Shown here piece after piece: positions 50,601 to 64,000 of a DNA stretch of 64,000 nt. Under the pieces are notes generated by a model. It ran no database searches. It was not told the origin of the DNA and saw nothing but the letters and a program-made list of their open reading frames with translations. The stretch's first letter is position 1; the number at the start of each line of letters is the position of its first letter. A program made the translations under genes and the position numbers. This stretch comes from Theocolax elegans (lineage: Eukaryota > Arthropoda > Insecta > Hymenoptera > Cerocephalidae), in assembly GCA_026168455.1 (NCBI GenBank), contig CM047425.1, forward strand, positions 21,840,648 through 21,904,647. Direction: 5' to 3'.

Positions 50601-52089
50601 TCCCTATACAGTGGTATTACGATCTCGAATAAGACTAGAGATGTATTGTAACAAAATTCGTTTAGCCCTGCAATTTTTTTTGTACATGCTTACTTAAACT
50701 CTCCCTCTCGCAAACTTTTTCTTCTTTTCTTTCGAACTGATTTATTTATTTACAAATACACGTCTGAATTGTATGATAAGCTGTTAATTTTTTTTTTCGA
50801 AGCAAATTTTGAGAAACAATGATTTACGTATCAAGAAATTATGTTTTTAGCTTTTGTTTGAATTTTTTTCCTTGATTAATAATATACTTATTTGTGCAGT
50901 GGTAAAATAATTATTTAGTATAAATGTCATAGTTTAATTAATAATTAATTTCTAATATTTTCTTAAATGACTTTATTTTTTCTATAATTGCAGGTCAATA
51001 ATGTGATACGTGCGTATATTCCATAATATTTTACACTAAATGGATAAAATTACACTCGATTCGCGAGCAGTATCTGCGAAGTAAACTTATCTAAATTCGT
51101 ACGTATTGGTAGTTATTCATATAACATAATGAACATTGTGCACCGGCCAGTATCGATAAATTGTTAAAAGTATTTAACATGTTTTTTTAAAAATTACTTT
51201 GTATTCGACAAAGTTAATAATTGTAGCGATTTATTTTTATTTACTGGTAAGTAAATTCTTTAATTACAGGTGCTTAATTTTAGTTACAAGCTGTTTGCAC
51301 AAGCTTTGGTATTGATTAACATCGTGTGTTTTACGGTAAAATATAGGTTATTGAACAACATTTATCGTTTTGCTGCAAATCGGTAATCGTATAAAAAAAG
51401 GTATAAGTAAATACTGTCCGAAACAATATTTTTCGAAATTATGCATAAAAGATAACTTTTACATGTGTACTTGTACAATAATTGGTAAGTTATAGTAATA
51501 AAGTTTTAACATTTCGAACGTATTAAAAAAATTAATGCATTTAAATAGATTTTGTCATTTAAGAAAAAGTAATTAATGTACAATATGATAATTTGATCGA
51601 TACTGTGTAACTGATTTGTAAGTAAAGGTAAAGTTTTTAAGGGTGATGAAAAAAGTAAGCTTTTCCAATGGAAATAATTGAAAGGCATTCGATGAAAGGA
51701 CCTGCAGAAAAGCTCTTTCCAATAGTTGACCCGACTTTGTCCTTAAAATAAACAGAGTTAGTCCCTAACAGTCTCGAACAGTCCAGAAACTAATAGTTTC
51801 TTTCTTGAACGCGTTCGCCTGAAAACCGTAACGACTCTGAGCTGGTAACGCGAACGCATCCTCGCTCATCACCGAGAGAAAGCGAAAGAGAGAGGGAGAG
51901 AGGTAAATGTAATGCGGGTCCGCAAACGCGAGGACGTCGCGTGGCATTTGCGCTCGTTTGCCATACATTTACACCGCGCGGAGTGTAGCCCCATATATAT
52001 ACCCACGTATGCGAGAGCCGGTGCACAGGTTCCCAGAATAAGGGGTTGCCTCGAATCCCTTTACCCTCTCGCGCTCTCCCTCCATTTCT

Positions 52090-52135
<46 letters not shown>

Positions 52136-55100
52136 CTCTCTACGGCGGTGAAAGTTCAGCAGCCCTAAAGCAACTTTCGGCCCCCGTAGGAATAGCTCTG
52201 CGGCTGACAGGCTACTGTGTACACGCTCAATTATACCGAAAACAATACTTGCCCGAGCTGCTCTCGAATGTAAAGCCAAGAGGAAGCTGAGAGGGAATTA
52301 GAGAGAAAGACGAGGTGAGGAAGGCTAGACAAAGTCCAACCGAGAGGAAAGAGTTTCAACCCAGTCTGCGCGAAAAACCGGAAAGGTGTATACTCGACAA
52401 GGTGATCGTCTTATCTATATATATATCTATATATATACATATACAAGCGTCATGTTTCTCGAGACTATTTTCTCAAACTTCGCTTCCATGTTCATTTTAA
52501 ATGAAACTTACAACTACGCACTATTTTGTGAAATTTCTCAAAGTCTCGAAGTTGTAATTTGTAAATTTTGTAATTATTTCAAAATAAATTTTGAAAAAGT
52601 CTTCGTAACAACTAGAAGGAAAACTCACTTGTGCACTAACGAAAATTGATAATTTGTACATTAATAATATCTGATAAGTACGAGTACATTATTAATAGTC
52701 AATAAAAATATTAATAAAATATAATTTTTTTCTTTTGTTTAAAAGTGATCCGTTTCCATTTCCTCTTTGTACACACACTATTTTGCATATGTCCAAGATA
52801 CGACTTTATGAATTAAAGAAAGCTTTTAATAGCCAGAATGCGAAACAGTAATATAAAAACATTCGTTAAAGATATCACGGTCACTTTACATAAAATCGAC
52901 TTTAGAACGTAACAAACCTTATATACCCATGAAATGATATTAGAATAGGCTTTCTTCAAGAGGCGTAACGTCGTATAACCAAATTATGCGTGGTCATACA
53001 GCAATTATCGAAATTACTATTCGAAATTAAACTAACTTCGTGAAATTAAATTGTTCAACGAAAACGTTTTTCCAATATACGTATATACACATATTTATGT
53101 TTGTTTTACAAGACATTACAAAAAAATAGATGTTAAATAACATTTTGAACTCGATAATAAAATTTTAAAAAAACATTTTTTTCTGATACATATGTATATC
53201 ATAAATGAGAAAACAATATGAAGAGAGAATAAATATTTTACGAGGATATCGCACTTGCAACAATTAAAAATGCCATTTTGTACAATATGATAAAAAATCT
53301 AGGGTAGTTAAAGTAATAATTTGACGGAAGATCACTTGAAATAGCAAATTAAGTTTGAACAGCAAGTGTAACGCGTAACTGCTGCTTCCTTTTAATATAT
53401 ACATCAAGGGATTTGCAAAAGGAGCGAAAGAGAAATAGAGATAGTGAAATTGTTGGAAATAATTTTTTTTTCCACCGAATGTTAAAGGAAGTTTCATTGC
53501 GAATAAAGCGGGTGAGCAGCGTTGGACGTGTGCTTTGTGCGTTTGGCTTGACCGATCATTGCAACCCAACTGGAATTTCAGTGCGCGCACAGGCTTCTGG
53601 CGAATAAATGGAATTTCTCATGTAGTATGTGTATTGCTAGATTTAAACTAGCTTTGAAAAATAATGCCGCATTACTTCGAGTTTGCTTGAAATCTGGTTT
53701 ATTCGTAGGTGTTACAACTGTTAACAGGTGTTAAATTTATGCTAATTCTATCGCACTATTTGTTTGTACGCGAAGTTACTATTTGTTAGTCCGTCTTTCT
53801 CTAAGTTGTATCAAATGTTTGAATAAATAGCGCGGGCCCGATAAAACGCGGGCGTTAAATAACGTTTGGTTTTACCGACAAAAGTTATTTAATATCGTTA
53901 GTCTGCGGATATTTTAAGAGATTAACTGGCTGCTTGGAAAAACCTTTTACCTATACTTTTTCATGCACACTTCAAACTTTTATAGCATACCGCACCATCA
54001 AAGAGTAAGTTCAAATTACTTTGCTAGTTTAATTAAATGAAGTCTTCTGTAATTTAAAACATATATATTGACTTTTACTCTACATTGTATTCCCTGCGTA
54101 GGTATGGGTTAACATGGATTTCATGTGAATAACCGAGAGTGTAACGCGGAGGAAAAAAAAATACTTTTTGCTTTTATCATATAGGGGTATAAAAAATTAT
54201 TCAATTTGCCTGTATTCTTTTTTTACACCAAACGTAACTTTATACTTTACTTCAGTATTTATATTATACTGTATATTTTACATAGATGTATTTCAAAAAA
54301 TAACTACATTTGATACTAATAAAAACAGTAATTAATGTAATCTTAATACAAATTATCTTTTAGCTAAACAATGCTGTGTCGTTTAATAAAAAATGAATTA
54401 GTCTTACATAAAATTACAATTCGATTTTAAACAAATTTTTAATACAACTGTCCTATTTTAAAAGCATTCATATTTAAAAAGATGTTACATTTGCATCGTA
54501 CATACAAAATTTTGCTGCTAAACGTGTAAAAAGCTCAACAAAATTATTTTTTGAATATGAGATGGAACTAAAATATTTTGTATACGATGAAGGATAAAAT
54601 GCAAGATAAAAAAAATTATTTTTTCAATTTACTTAGAAAATGAATGCATCAACTTGTAGCTGTAATAAAATAAAATTCAATATGTGTGTGTGTGCGTGTG
54701 GGACTGTCTATGTGTATGTGTACATGAGTGCAGAACGTTAAGTAGTAAAAGCAAGAAAAATGTCAGACACATAGGCATTGTAAGAAGAATAAAAAAAAAG
54801 TATACGAACTGACTAAATAATAAATGAGAACGGAATTATATTTGCTTTTTTTATTTTTTAAAGTAAACATAATATTCTTAAGTAGAAATAAGCGTGAATA
54901 TTTGAAATAACGAAGAAATTGTTTCTCTCAGAAGATATAACGAATAAAAAAAAGTCATTCAGTATTTTACTGTAGTACAGTAAATTCCTTCATAAATTCA
55001 ACGAAGCTAACATAATAAATGACTGTATATAAATTTTCTTCGCATTCGCAACTAATGATCGTAAAAAACTGTTTTGCAATGAAAAAAATATATATATACA

Positions 55101-55919
55101 CATATATACATATGAAAATGACTATTTAGTTAAAGTATGCATACACGTTTACGGCGATTTCGCATTGAAATTCTGGATATAAAGACTTGTATCTCGTGTT
55201 CACAAAGCCTTTTTCTCGCTTTCTCTTCTTCCGGGAAGGAAAATTGATAATTCATGCAGAGGAGAAAAAAAAGTAGATACGTGCGCGCGACGCCCCGGAC
55301 GTGAACAAAAACAAAAGCCAAAAAGAAAAACATAGACAGGACGAGAGGTGAGTTTGAATTGAAAAAGTGCCCAATGGATGAAGGAAGGAAAAATAGAATT
55401 AAACATGTGGTTGAAGAATACATTTGACGTCCACGTATACATACAAATAAATGTAATAAAGAAGTATCGATGAAAAATAACAGTAGACAATCTGTCGATG
55501 TGATTATCAATGTAATTTTGAGAATTGCATTATATTAAGATATCTTTACTGCATTTATTCGCTATTATTCGTTTTTACTTTCACATAATCAGTCCAGTAG
55601 CGTCTTAACAGTGTGAAAAAACTAACAAGGAAATTACTTAACTTCTGAGAAACGTATATTATTTTTTCCTCAGACACACGTCTCAGAAATTTTTTCGCGG
55701 TTTCTTTCGTACATAGTAGCACAACTAATTTTCATAACGTATTCAACATTTTGTAAAAAGTTTTCGGACTGTTATAATAATTGTACGATAATCGTCTCGG
55801 GATGGCGCTACTTTCGATTAACTCGACATAGTAACATCTTCTGCTTCGAATTAATATATGCAGAAACTGATACACCAAATGTCTATATGTATATAAATAT
55901 ACATTTATAAATGTGGATG
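47630..55919. other. Probable PRUNE upstream intron or intergenic DNA
   Basis: No coding exon was recognised. GC-rich islands lie at about 48280-48850 and 51700-52420; the latter has a perfect TC microsatellite at about 52095-52131. Smaller GC-richer patches are near 53400-53600 and 55200-55330, and TG-rich sequence is near 54680-54725. Open frames here are low-complexity or without splice context. Confidence 0.45.
52095..52131 (+). repeat. (TC)n microsatellite
   Basis: A perfect CT dinucleotide run of about 37 bp within a GC-rich island, the longest in the window. Confidence 0.9.
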
Positions 55920-56104
55920 CCTGCAAAGGCTCTATCGGTATAGAATGTTGGATTTGTACCCGAGATGTCCCGGATTCGATTGTCGGTCTCTGCCGATTAA
56001 AATAAGCACCATTGGTGAATGTATTTTCAACAAGTGTTTTCTTAACAAAGAGATCGTGTGACCTCCGTGGCTGATCAACATCAAGTTGAGAGAATAAAAA
56101 AAAA
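55920..56104 (+). repeat. tRNA-derived SINE-like element
   Basis: Bases 55929-55940 resemble an RNA polymerase III A box (GGCTCTATCGGTA), and 55969-55981 a B box (CCCGGATTCGATT), at tRNA-like spacing. The sequence does not fold into a clean tRNA anticodon stem, so it is not a functional tRNA. About 110 bp downstream the element ends in an A-rich tail (AATAAAAAAAAAC). Box-like motifs plus an A tail fit a tRNA-derived SINE. Confidence 0.5.
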
Positions 56105-58560
56105 CGACGTTAAAATAAAAATACAAAAGTTTATAATTGTGTACTGTTATATTAATATTTTAATTTGTCATACAGATGTAGCAAACGTAACCTTACCTTA
56201 ATATGTATAGCAATTAAAATAGATGATTGGTATGGAATAATGGTATATGAATTTTTATTATTAATTGCAATATTTGTTCGATGATCATACAGAATCTTAC
56301 ATATATTTTATTTATTTAATACTTAGTATATATACATTTCATAACTCAATATAGTAACTGACAACGCGTGTATCATATTTTTAACTTTAGTACTTCAAAA
56401 AGCTTTGACACCCAAAATTAAATGTATACTTACCTTATTGAAAAAGTATGATAGACACTCGAATAATTTTTCAATATACGGATAAATTGTTTGAATTTTT
56501 CAAAACATCTAGGGCAAGCAGGGTCTATTAGAAATTCAAACCTAAATATCTTTCAAATCTTAATTAAGAGATAAAAATCTCAAATCGACAGCTTTAATCT
56601 TAACTTTAGTTTACTTAAATATCTTGAAGGATTTACAAGTAATATTTGATCAAAGAAATATCAAAATAATAGTATAAAAAATCAATTAAATTCGTAACGA
56701 ATTTACAATTAATCATAACATTTGAGCCATAAAAGTTGTTTGAATGAGACAAAACTCAAATTAAAGTTCTGAATGTCAAATTGATTCTCACTTTCAGCTA
56801 ATCGTTATACGTTCAATAGAACTCGAGCTATTTCAAGTGATGTAAAGTTCTTTTTTTTCCCTAAATTTGTTCGAAAAGCAAAACCCTGAGACACAGTTCT
56901 CTGTCTTTAAGAGAAATAATTATATAATCGTAAAGGATATCTTTAAGCTCGCGAATATTTATGAAGAAATTGTAAATAGCAAGTATAATGCGAATCTACG
57001 AAAATCTAACCTCAAAAGTTCGCGGCGTATAGCATTAATTTTTAAAATATATATGAATTTCTACTTTAATAATAAAATGATGGCTGTAATTTTAATGTAA
57101 AATTATGTATATATGCATTAAATTAATTAGATCTTAATTATTTTCGAGTAATGTCAAGCTATGCATTCTTTGATTCATTTTAGTTACACTTCAAATATTT
57201 AATCACAAATTAAAAATACACTTTTACCAATAATCCCTGAAAATTTTTTCCAAGCTATTAGTAATATGATTTGCTTATTCAAATATTATGCAATTATATT
57301 ATGGAAATTGTTAATACCGACGTAAATATATAAATTTTTAAATAACTTTGAATTACTTAATACCATAGCAATATTATTTTATGTAATTACATATTACGAT
57401 AAATTATTAATGTAATATGTTTTCACAGCTATTTCAACGCGATGTAAATGAGAGGAAAATGTTTAACAAAGTTCAAAATAAAAAGATATTTACATAATTA
57501 CACAATTTGAACAAGTGTGTGTAACATTTATTATATTATAATTCATTTATCTGAATAATTAAAGAATTTTAATTTGAGTGAATTCATGCTAACCTGTATC
57601 AATTTGGATACAAATTTTGTAAACAATATTTTGCAGGTTCATAATATCATAATAATATATACGTATAAAGAATGTCAGTAACATAAACAATTTAAAATTT
57701 AGAAAAAATTAATACTTTCAATAAAATAAATTTTGCTATATAACTAGAAATAATTAGCTAGTATTTAAACAATATACAATACTGTTATAACATTGACATA
57801 ATGGTCAAACTGATTGCATATCTTATTGTTACATAAAACATAATGTTACTATATTTGCATAAGTAAATTTATAGATATATAGATAATAGTTGTTAGTATG
57901 TTTCATATTTATTACCGTATAATGAAATAGTCTGTAGACCCCATCGTTTGTTGAATAAATTTAGTATTATTGTATAGATTTGTGGTAATCTAGCAATTTA
58001 TAACAATCACTCGTCAAATTGAATCAAATAAAAATTTCTCGCTTTCTGGCGTCTGCTTAACTTATCATTCAGATAAAAAAAAATTAGATAATTTTTTTAA
58101 TTATTATTATCAAACATTATTTTTAGCACTGTTGTTTCGCCTGTTTTATCTATTTATCGTAGTTTGAATGACACCGATCATTATTAATACAATCTTTGAA
58201 TTTACCCAAGCTTCATAATATTTAACTATTTTTCACGGAAATTAATTAACAAATAATAACTACGTCAAAAGAATATTTGACGCTGAATTATTGATAATAA
58301 TAAAAATCGTAAATTTAAATGTGAAATAATTAGAAATGTATTACTGTATTGTATAATAACAATGAAAGATAGTTAATTAACAATAACTGTTTAATGCAAA
58401 AACGGATAATGCATCGATTGGATAATTTCTCCTTCATAATGATATATACGCAGTAACTTCCGCAGAGCGGAAATAATTCATATTCGGTAAGCATAATCAT
58501 CTCAACAATGATCTAGCAACATATTACCGTGCGTTCAATGATTTTAACGAAATCCCACTG
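56105..58560. other. AT-rich DNA, nothing recognised
   Basis: Strongly AT-rich. One 77-codon open frame near 56867 resembles no known family and has no splice context. Confidence 0.5.
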
Positions 58561-59033
58561 AATGTATAGGTGGTGATAAAGCAACAAAGATGCGCAACTG
58601 AAATATCGAAGAGGAAGAGAGAAAGAGAGAAGGTAAAATAGCTCAAGGGCAAATCGCGCGTCCAACTAATATAATGTTTGCAAAAGTTTATCAACCCGTT
58701 ATATAGTTACGTAGATATAAATATACGCGATGTGTATGCCAGCGCGTGAGTGTGTGTGTATGTGTGTGTGTAGGTTAACTTCATTGTGAGTGAGCGCGCA
58801 AACGTTACCTGTCCGCCCGCGCCAATTTCCAAACATTCCGCGCGGTAGAGGGTATACCCGCGTATATCCCATTCAGAAGGGGAGTTAGGTATGCCTTTGG
58901 CGACGCGTTCGCGAATATTTTATCCCCTGGAAAAATAACGATTTATCGAGGACTGAACGGGATAGAAGGAGAAAGAGAAACGGGCCCTGTGAAAATATTT
59001 GACGACTCGTTCAATGAGACGCGTCTGCGTGTC

Positions 59034-59076
<43 letters not shown>

Positions 59077-59280
59077 ATACGTATACTGTAGGGGAAAAAG
59101 CCGTCGACGTGCTCTGCGGGTTTTAGTCGAGTTATAGGCACTTTTTCTCCCCCGCGACCGAGGTATAGGGAACAAAAAACCGATAGGGGAGTGGAAACTT
59201 GAAAAGTAATAATGAAAGAAAGCGAAGTTATGCAGTGAAAAATTAGATTCGTGTAAGAGTAAGACGATGGCTGGGCTAGG
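58561..59280. other. GC-rich island with GT and AT microsatellites
   Basis: A GT-rich run (58748-58772) and an AT run (about 59039-59066) lie in a CpG-containing block, similar to the other islands. No credible coding frame. Confidence 0.4.
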
Positions 59281-62050
59281 AGACTCGACAGTTACAGAAA
59301 TAATTGTTTATTTTTTTCAGATTTTTATCCTGCGAGGGAGACTGCGACCAATAAGTTTCTCTCGAACTTGCGCGTCAAACATTTTTTCTTATATACGTGT
59401 CTTTCTTTACAATTTAGCAGTGTCGTATATGAAATATTTATCCATAATCCTAAATTTTCGTGCTACTATTTGTATATTCTGCGTTTGTGAAAACACATTT
59501 TGACTTACTCTACGAGTACTGCAATAGTAAAAACAAAAATTTTAGTGAAAACGTTTTAAATCGATGTTTTGACACTCCGGAATTCAAAGCGTGTGATTTT
59601 TAGAAAATGTCTGTGCTGCAGTCATCTACATCTTTGACTCTATTTAACCGATTTAACTTTAGTCGAGCTCTATCGACGGGTTTTGTAAATATACTGGTAT
59701 CACTTTTTTGTGCTTGAAAATCGACTTTTTGTGTATTTTATTTTTATCGTTCGACAACCTATACCTAAACAAAAATGGCTTATAGATCACGTATTTATAT
59801 GCATTCTTGTTTAAGCCGTGGTAGACGTTTTACCAATTTTTGGTTAAAGCTTATGGAAATATAACGTTTTTTACCAGAAATTAGTCGAATTATGGTGAAA
59901 TTACTACTTCGAAAGTTTATTTAATCATCTTCATTGGTTTGCGAGTAAAAATAAAAGTAGTCATTAAAAACAATTACATAGTAGAACAATTTAATGATAA
60001 CTTAAATTAATACTATTTACTATAAAAAATTCAAATGTTAACTTTATACGTCTTAAAGCTATAGCATTTAATTTTCTTTTTTTTCTAGTAATTTTTAAAT
60101 CAATAACGAGGTGACTATAAACAAAAAGTTTTCTAAATTGGCCGAATAGACGGGGGACACTGCAGTCAGGTGCGAGATTCTGTTCGATACAGAAAATGTA
60201 AAAAAAACTAAATTATCGGCTATTCGACACTCGAATCGCCCATTGACCAACGTAGCCATTGTTACGATAAACAATTTAATCATGCCCGGCATGTAAAATA
60301 TTTCGCTACATTTGAGATATGAAACGTTTCTACCCGTGAATGATATGTTAGCGACACTTTAATAATTGATTTCTAAACATTTGAATATTTTCTTTTAAAA
60401 ATGAGACAATATAAGTGTAGATGTAGAAAACAGCTAGCAATATTTTACGGAAGTCAGGCCAGTAGATATGTAAGTTTTCCAAATATCTTCAAATACGTCG
60501 CTGTTCAAGTAACAGAACAGACGTCATGCATCATGTATGATCACAGATGAAACGATAGTTGACGTAACCGAGACGCACGATGTTTGTTATGTCGAACTAT
60601 ATATCTATATTATTTTATATTGAAAAGTTTTATAAATTTATTTTACTATTTTTGTAATAAACAAAGATGCAGAAATCTGGGAAATACCTCTATATCTAAA
60701 TAAGGTAAAAAGAATTTGCTTAATATTGCGTTTTATATAATTATTAGTATATAGACAATGCATTCTCGTACGCTAAAGAGAATATCAAAAAAGTTAGTTT
60801 TTATTATTAATGCTGTTCATGTATTTATTGAATATAAACTTCGATATCGAGGCCACTGGTAGGAAAGGAACGTCGTTTATTTAAAGCAGAATTTTTTTGG
60901 AAATTGATATCATCTTTCCTACCAGGTATACCTTAATTTTAGATGGATTTAAAGATTTATATTTAATAAGATCAGAAAATCTTGACAATGCTATTGCGAA
61001 AAACAATGAATGTTAATAAAACTAATAGTTTTTTCTTAGTAAATTTAGCAAACAAAAACTTTGATTTCTAAGTAACAACTATAGATTTGCTACCTTAACC
61101 ACTATTTTTACTGTTTTAACCATATTTTTTTCTCTGCGTAGTAATAGGTTATTCGCGTTATTGAAAGCTTTCAATTCTGAATTTTTTCTTCATTAAATGA
61201 AATAAGCAACGTACTACATAATTTGCAGCGGTTTTTTGGAATTGAGATTTAATTTCTTACTGCATAATTTAATAACATAATATATAGTTTACATTATTTA
61301 CAATTAGTATCCGCATAGCTAGTAAACGATAAGATTTTCATCAATTCAATTAAAATATATGCACATTTCATGTTGCAATGTAAAAAGGTACATATATATA
61401 TATATATATAAAATCAATGACTAAATTTAAAGACATTGATGTACGAACTCACTTTAACATACTATTGTATTAAAAGATACAATTTATTTCCATGTATCGC
61501 ATATATAGATAATACATAAATTATTTAATTATATGTAAAATGGTATGCATATATAAAAAAGATATAAAATTTCACTTTAATTTAATTAAATATCAAATAA
61601 ATTTCAGAAATTAAACAGGACGATCGAAAATGAAATAAATCCACTTTTTGCACTTGTTTCAATTAATTATACAAATAATTGCCAATTGGATAACATATTC
61701 CAATTTTGTAGGCATACATATACATATATATTACTTTTATTAAAATCCCTCAGCAGCTACACACGCGATGAAAAAAAAGCTTGATTATTACCGATATTTT
61801 CCTCGATTTGATTAATTATAGAAATAACACCAAATGAGTTACCGAACTCGTATGTGTACAAATATATCTTATTAATACCATCATTATAACAATATTTTCA
61901 TCGTATTTTAATGATAAAATCGTTTAATATTAATGTTCACCTTGTGTAAAATAAATGCACCTGATAACACGTAATCGGTAAAATAAATAACCTACATCGA
62001 TCTTACGGATCAGCTATTACTATATAAATATATATTGAGGTTTACTATCC
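59281..62050. other. AT-rich DNA with minor structures
   Basis: It contains a short inverted repeat, CTGGTAGGAAAG (about 60858) with CTTTCCTACCAG (about 60914), and an AT microsatellite (about 61392-61411). No gene is supported. Confidence 0.45.
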
Positions 62051-64000
62051 GAAGTTACATTTTTTTTTCGAAATAGAGAAAAGAAAAGGGATTCGTTGGA
62101 TTAGAATTTATATCCTGTCCAAGGCATTACGTGTCTATAACGAAAGCCCTTCCTTAGAAAAAATCGTCCGCCGGGACTAAAACGCTTCGAATAGACTGCG
62201 AAGACGGGGATTTATCATTCGTCAGGATACTATTGTTTTCAAGATCACCCTATTATATAGAGAGATACGTACCTGCAATAAGCTTAGGGTGACAATGCTC
62301 AACGAATAAAATTCACTTTTTTTTTTAATAATACCCTATTTATTCTGACCGAAAAATTGAAATATATTAAATACATATTCTATCAAAGTTAGTTACACAA
62401 TCTTTTGATCTAACTTTTTAATATTGAATATTGTAATAGTTTTCAATTGTATAACAATTGTTATTTACGTAAATAGAAAACAATGGTTTCATCGTTCGTA
62501 CGAAAATTCGTATAAATTTATTAAAAGTTCTTTCTGTGTTTTCTACAAAAAACAAATATTATCCACAGAACATTCAGTTCGTACACAACTATATCTGCAT
62601 AGATATTTAACTTTGCTTATAATTGCTTTAGTCAAACTGTGTTAAAATATTTAATTTTATAAATATCGGAAAATTTTCGATGTAAAGAAAATCATTTAAT
62701 TAAATATTAACAATTTTCACCGTTCACGAAACAACGTATTGTATATTTCAATAACGTGACGGTGAAAAATGTCGTAGAGAATCTTTAACTAGATAAGCAC
62801 ACCATTGTAAGGAAGAAAAACAGTTTTATCATACTGTACATCTGATAAAACCATTTAGAAATACGGTAAACTCACCCCTGAAAAAAAGAGTGTATGATAA
62901 ATCTCGTAAAGTTCGAAAATCCCAGTTTCTAAACCGAATAAGCCCGCAAGAAAATACAGAGGCGAAGTTAACACCTAGCTATACCCCCTTACATAAAATA
63001 CTTGGAACCAAAGCATTCTTCTTGCAACCCCCTCCACCGAGTTTTATACCGTGTCTAGCACCCCAGATATTTTTCAACAGAGACAAAGCTGAGAGGCGTG
63101 GGGTTAGAAAAGTTATACGTTCTCGTCTATATGTGCGTATATAGGTATACCTTTTATCGGCTCGTCGGCTGTCGAGGGATGGTAGCCGCTGCCTGGAAAC
63201 TTGAAACGCGCGAGCGCATCCCCTGATGGTGTCGAAACCGTTCCGAGATAACGGAATTAAGTCGGAACGACGGCTCTCCTCGTTCCCGTATATATAGACA
63301 TGTATTCGGGTGGGTATATAACATGTATTCGCATTCGATACTCTACCGACCGAACCTACGATCGAATTTCTGAATCAGAAGGTTGGTAGGATATGGTTTG
63401 AATTTTGATCTCTAACGAAAAACTGGCTGAGAACAACTCTCTGTATGTTTACCCCTCTCTAATGACAATTCTCTATAACTTTTTCGGATATCCTATACAA
63501 TTCAGTAAATATATATACATTGTTAAAAAGCTAAGAGTAAAATAAGATTTTATCTCAGGACCCTTTAGTACACTCTGTTAACGTATTTGTTGTTTATTCA
63601 TCTTCTGTTTTTTATTGCATTCTTAAAATTATTCGATTTTCAAATTTAAATATTAAATTACAAATACTTAAACTAAATTATTTAATATGATTGACGTTCA
63701 TTTTCAATTTATACAATTTTGCTACCTTCTATTCGTTATCTTTAATATGTTTTATTTCTTCTATTTGAAATAATTACTTCGAGAAGGAATAGTTAACAAT
63801 TTTCATTTTTATCATACCAAACTCGATAATTTATTAATAATTCTAAAAATTTGCCATTACAAGCTTTCTTCATTGCATAATTATCATTTTAAGGATGAGT
63901 GTCGAAAATATCGTTAGATCATTTGACGCGCATACAATGTTCTTAATAGCTACTAAATTGTGACACGAAAAGGATTTTTAAAAAAATGTACCGTGTGACG
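62051..64000. other. GC-richer islands in AT-rich DNA, right window edge
   Basis: GC-richer patches lie at about 62090-62260 and 62880-63370. The second has alternating GTATATA stretches and CpG-rich sequence around 63160-63260. An 84-codon open frame near 62890 is not recognisable as a protein. The 5' part of PRUNE is not visible here. Confidence 0.4.

Noticed and set aside
55925..55995. Functional tRNA gene
   Set aside because: Box-like motifs are present but the acceptor and anticodon stems do not pair, so a SINE or tRNA relic is more likely.
1..64000. CRISPR arrays, bacterial operons or phage-type systems
   Set aside because: No regularly spaced direct repeats with unique spacers and no bacterial-type genes; the genes are spliced and eukaryotic.

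Overview
This is an intron-rich, AT-rich animal genomic window. I read it as an insect, probably a hymenopteran. That inference rests on insect-style secreted lipases and family-1 glycosidases in tandem pairs, a PRUNE orthologue, very AT-rich non-coding DNA broken by GC-rich islands with TC/AG microsatellites, and many small inverted-repeat elements. The species cannot be fixed from sequence alone.

Layout. Bases 1-11035 hold no gene I can support. They carry a near-perfect 260-bp-arm palindrome at the left edge, GC-rich islands with microsatellites, and several MITE-like inverted repeats. Bases 11036-19797 (+ strand) hold two complete five-exon secreted lipase genes with identical intron phases (0,2,1,1), separated by two decayed copies of lipase exon 3. 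Bases 20068-28926 (- strand) hold two complete seven-exon family-1 glycosidase (beta-glucosidase/myrosinase-like) genes with identical intron phases (1,0,1,2,0,2). The second gene contains a ~0.7-kb internal tandem duplication of exons 4 and 5; one copy of exon 5 has a 43-bp frameshifting deletion. Bases 31094-47629 (- strand) hold the last three coding exons of a PRUNE (DHH/DHHA2 phosphoesterase) gene, spread over introns of about 9.9 and 6.0 kb. Its 5' exons were not found up to base 64000, so the gene probably continues past the right edge. The rest (47630-64000) looks like intron or intergenic DNA with GC-rich islands, microsatellites and a tRNA-derived SINE-like element.

The lipase and glycosidase pairs converge tail to tail, with stop codons 271 bp apart, and all four products start with signal peptides. 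They look like secreted hydrolases, plausibly digestive, that expanded by local duplication. PRUNE is an unrelated intracellular enzyme.

Most interesting points: the exon duplication in the second glycosidase gene with possible alternative exon use; a tandemly duplicated TATA-box promoter in front of the first glycosidase gene; exon-sized lipase relics matching only exon 3, which is also the one GC-rich exon of lipase 1; and a rich set of long palindromes and MITE families. All exon boundaries were read by eye from splice signals, reading frame and family similarity, and no transcript evidence was available.
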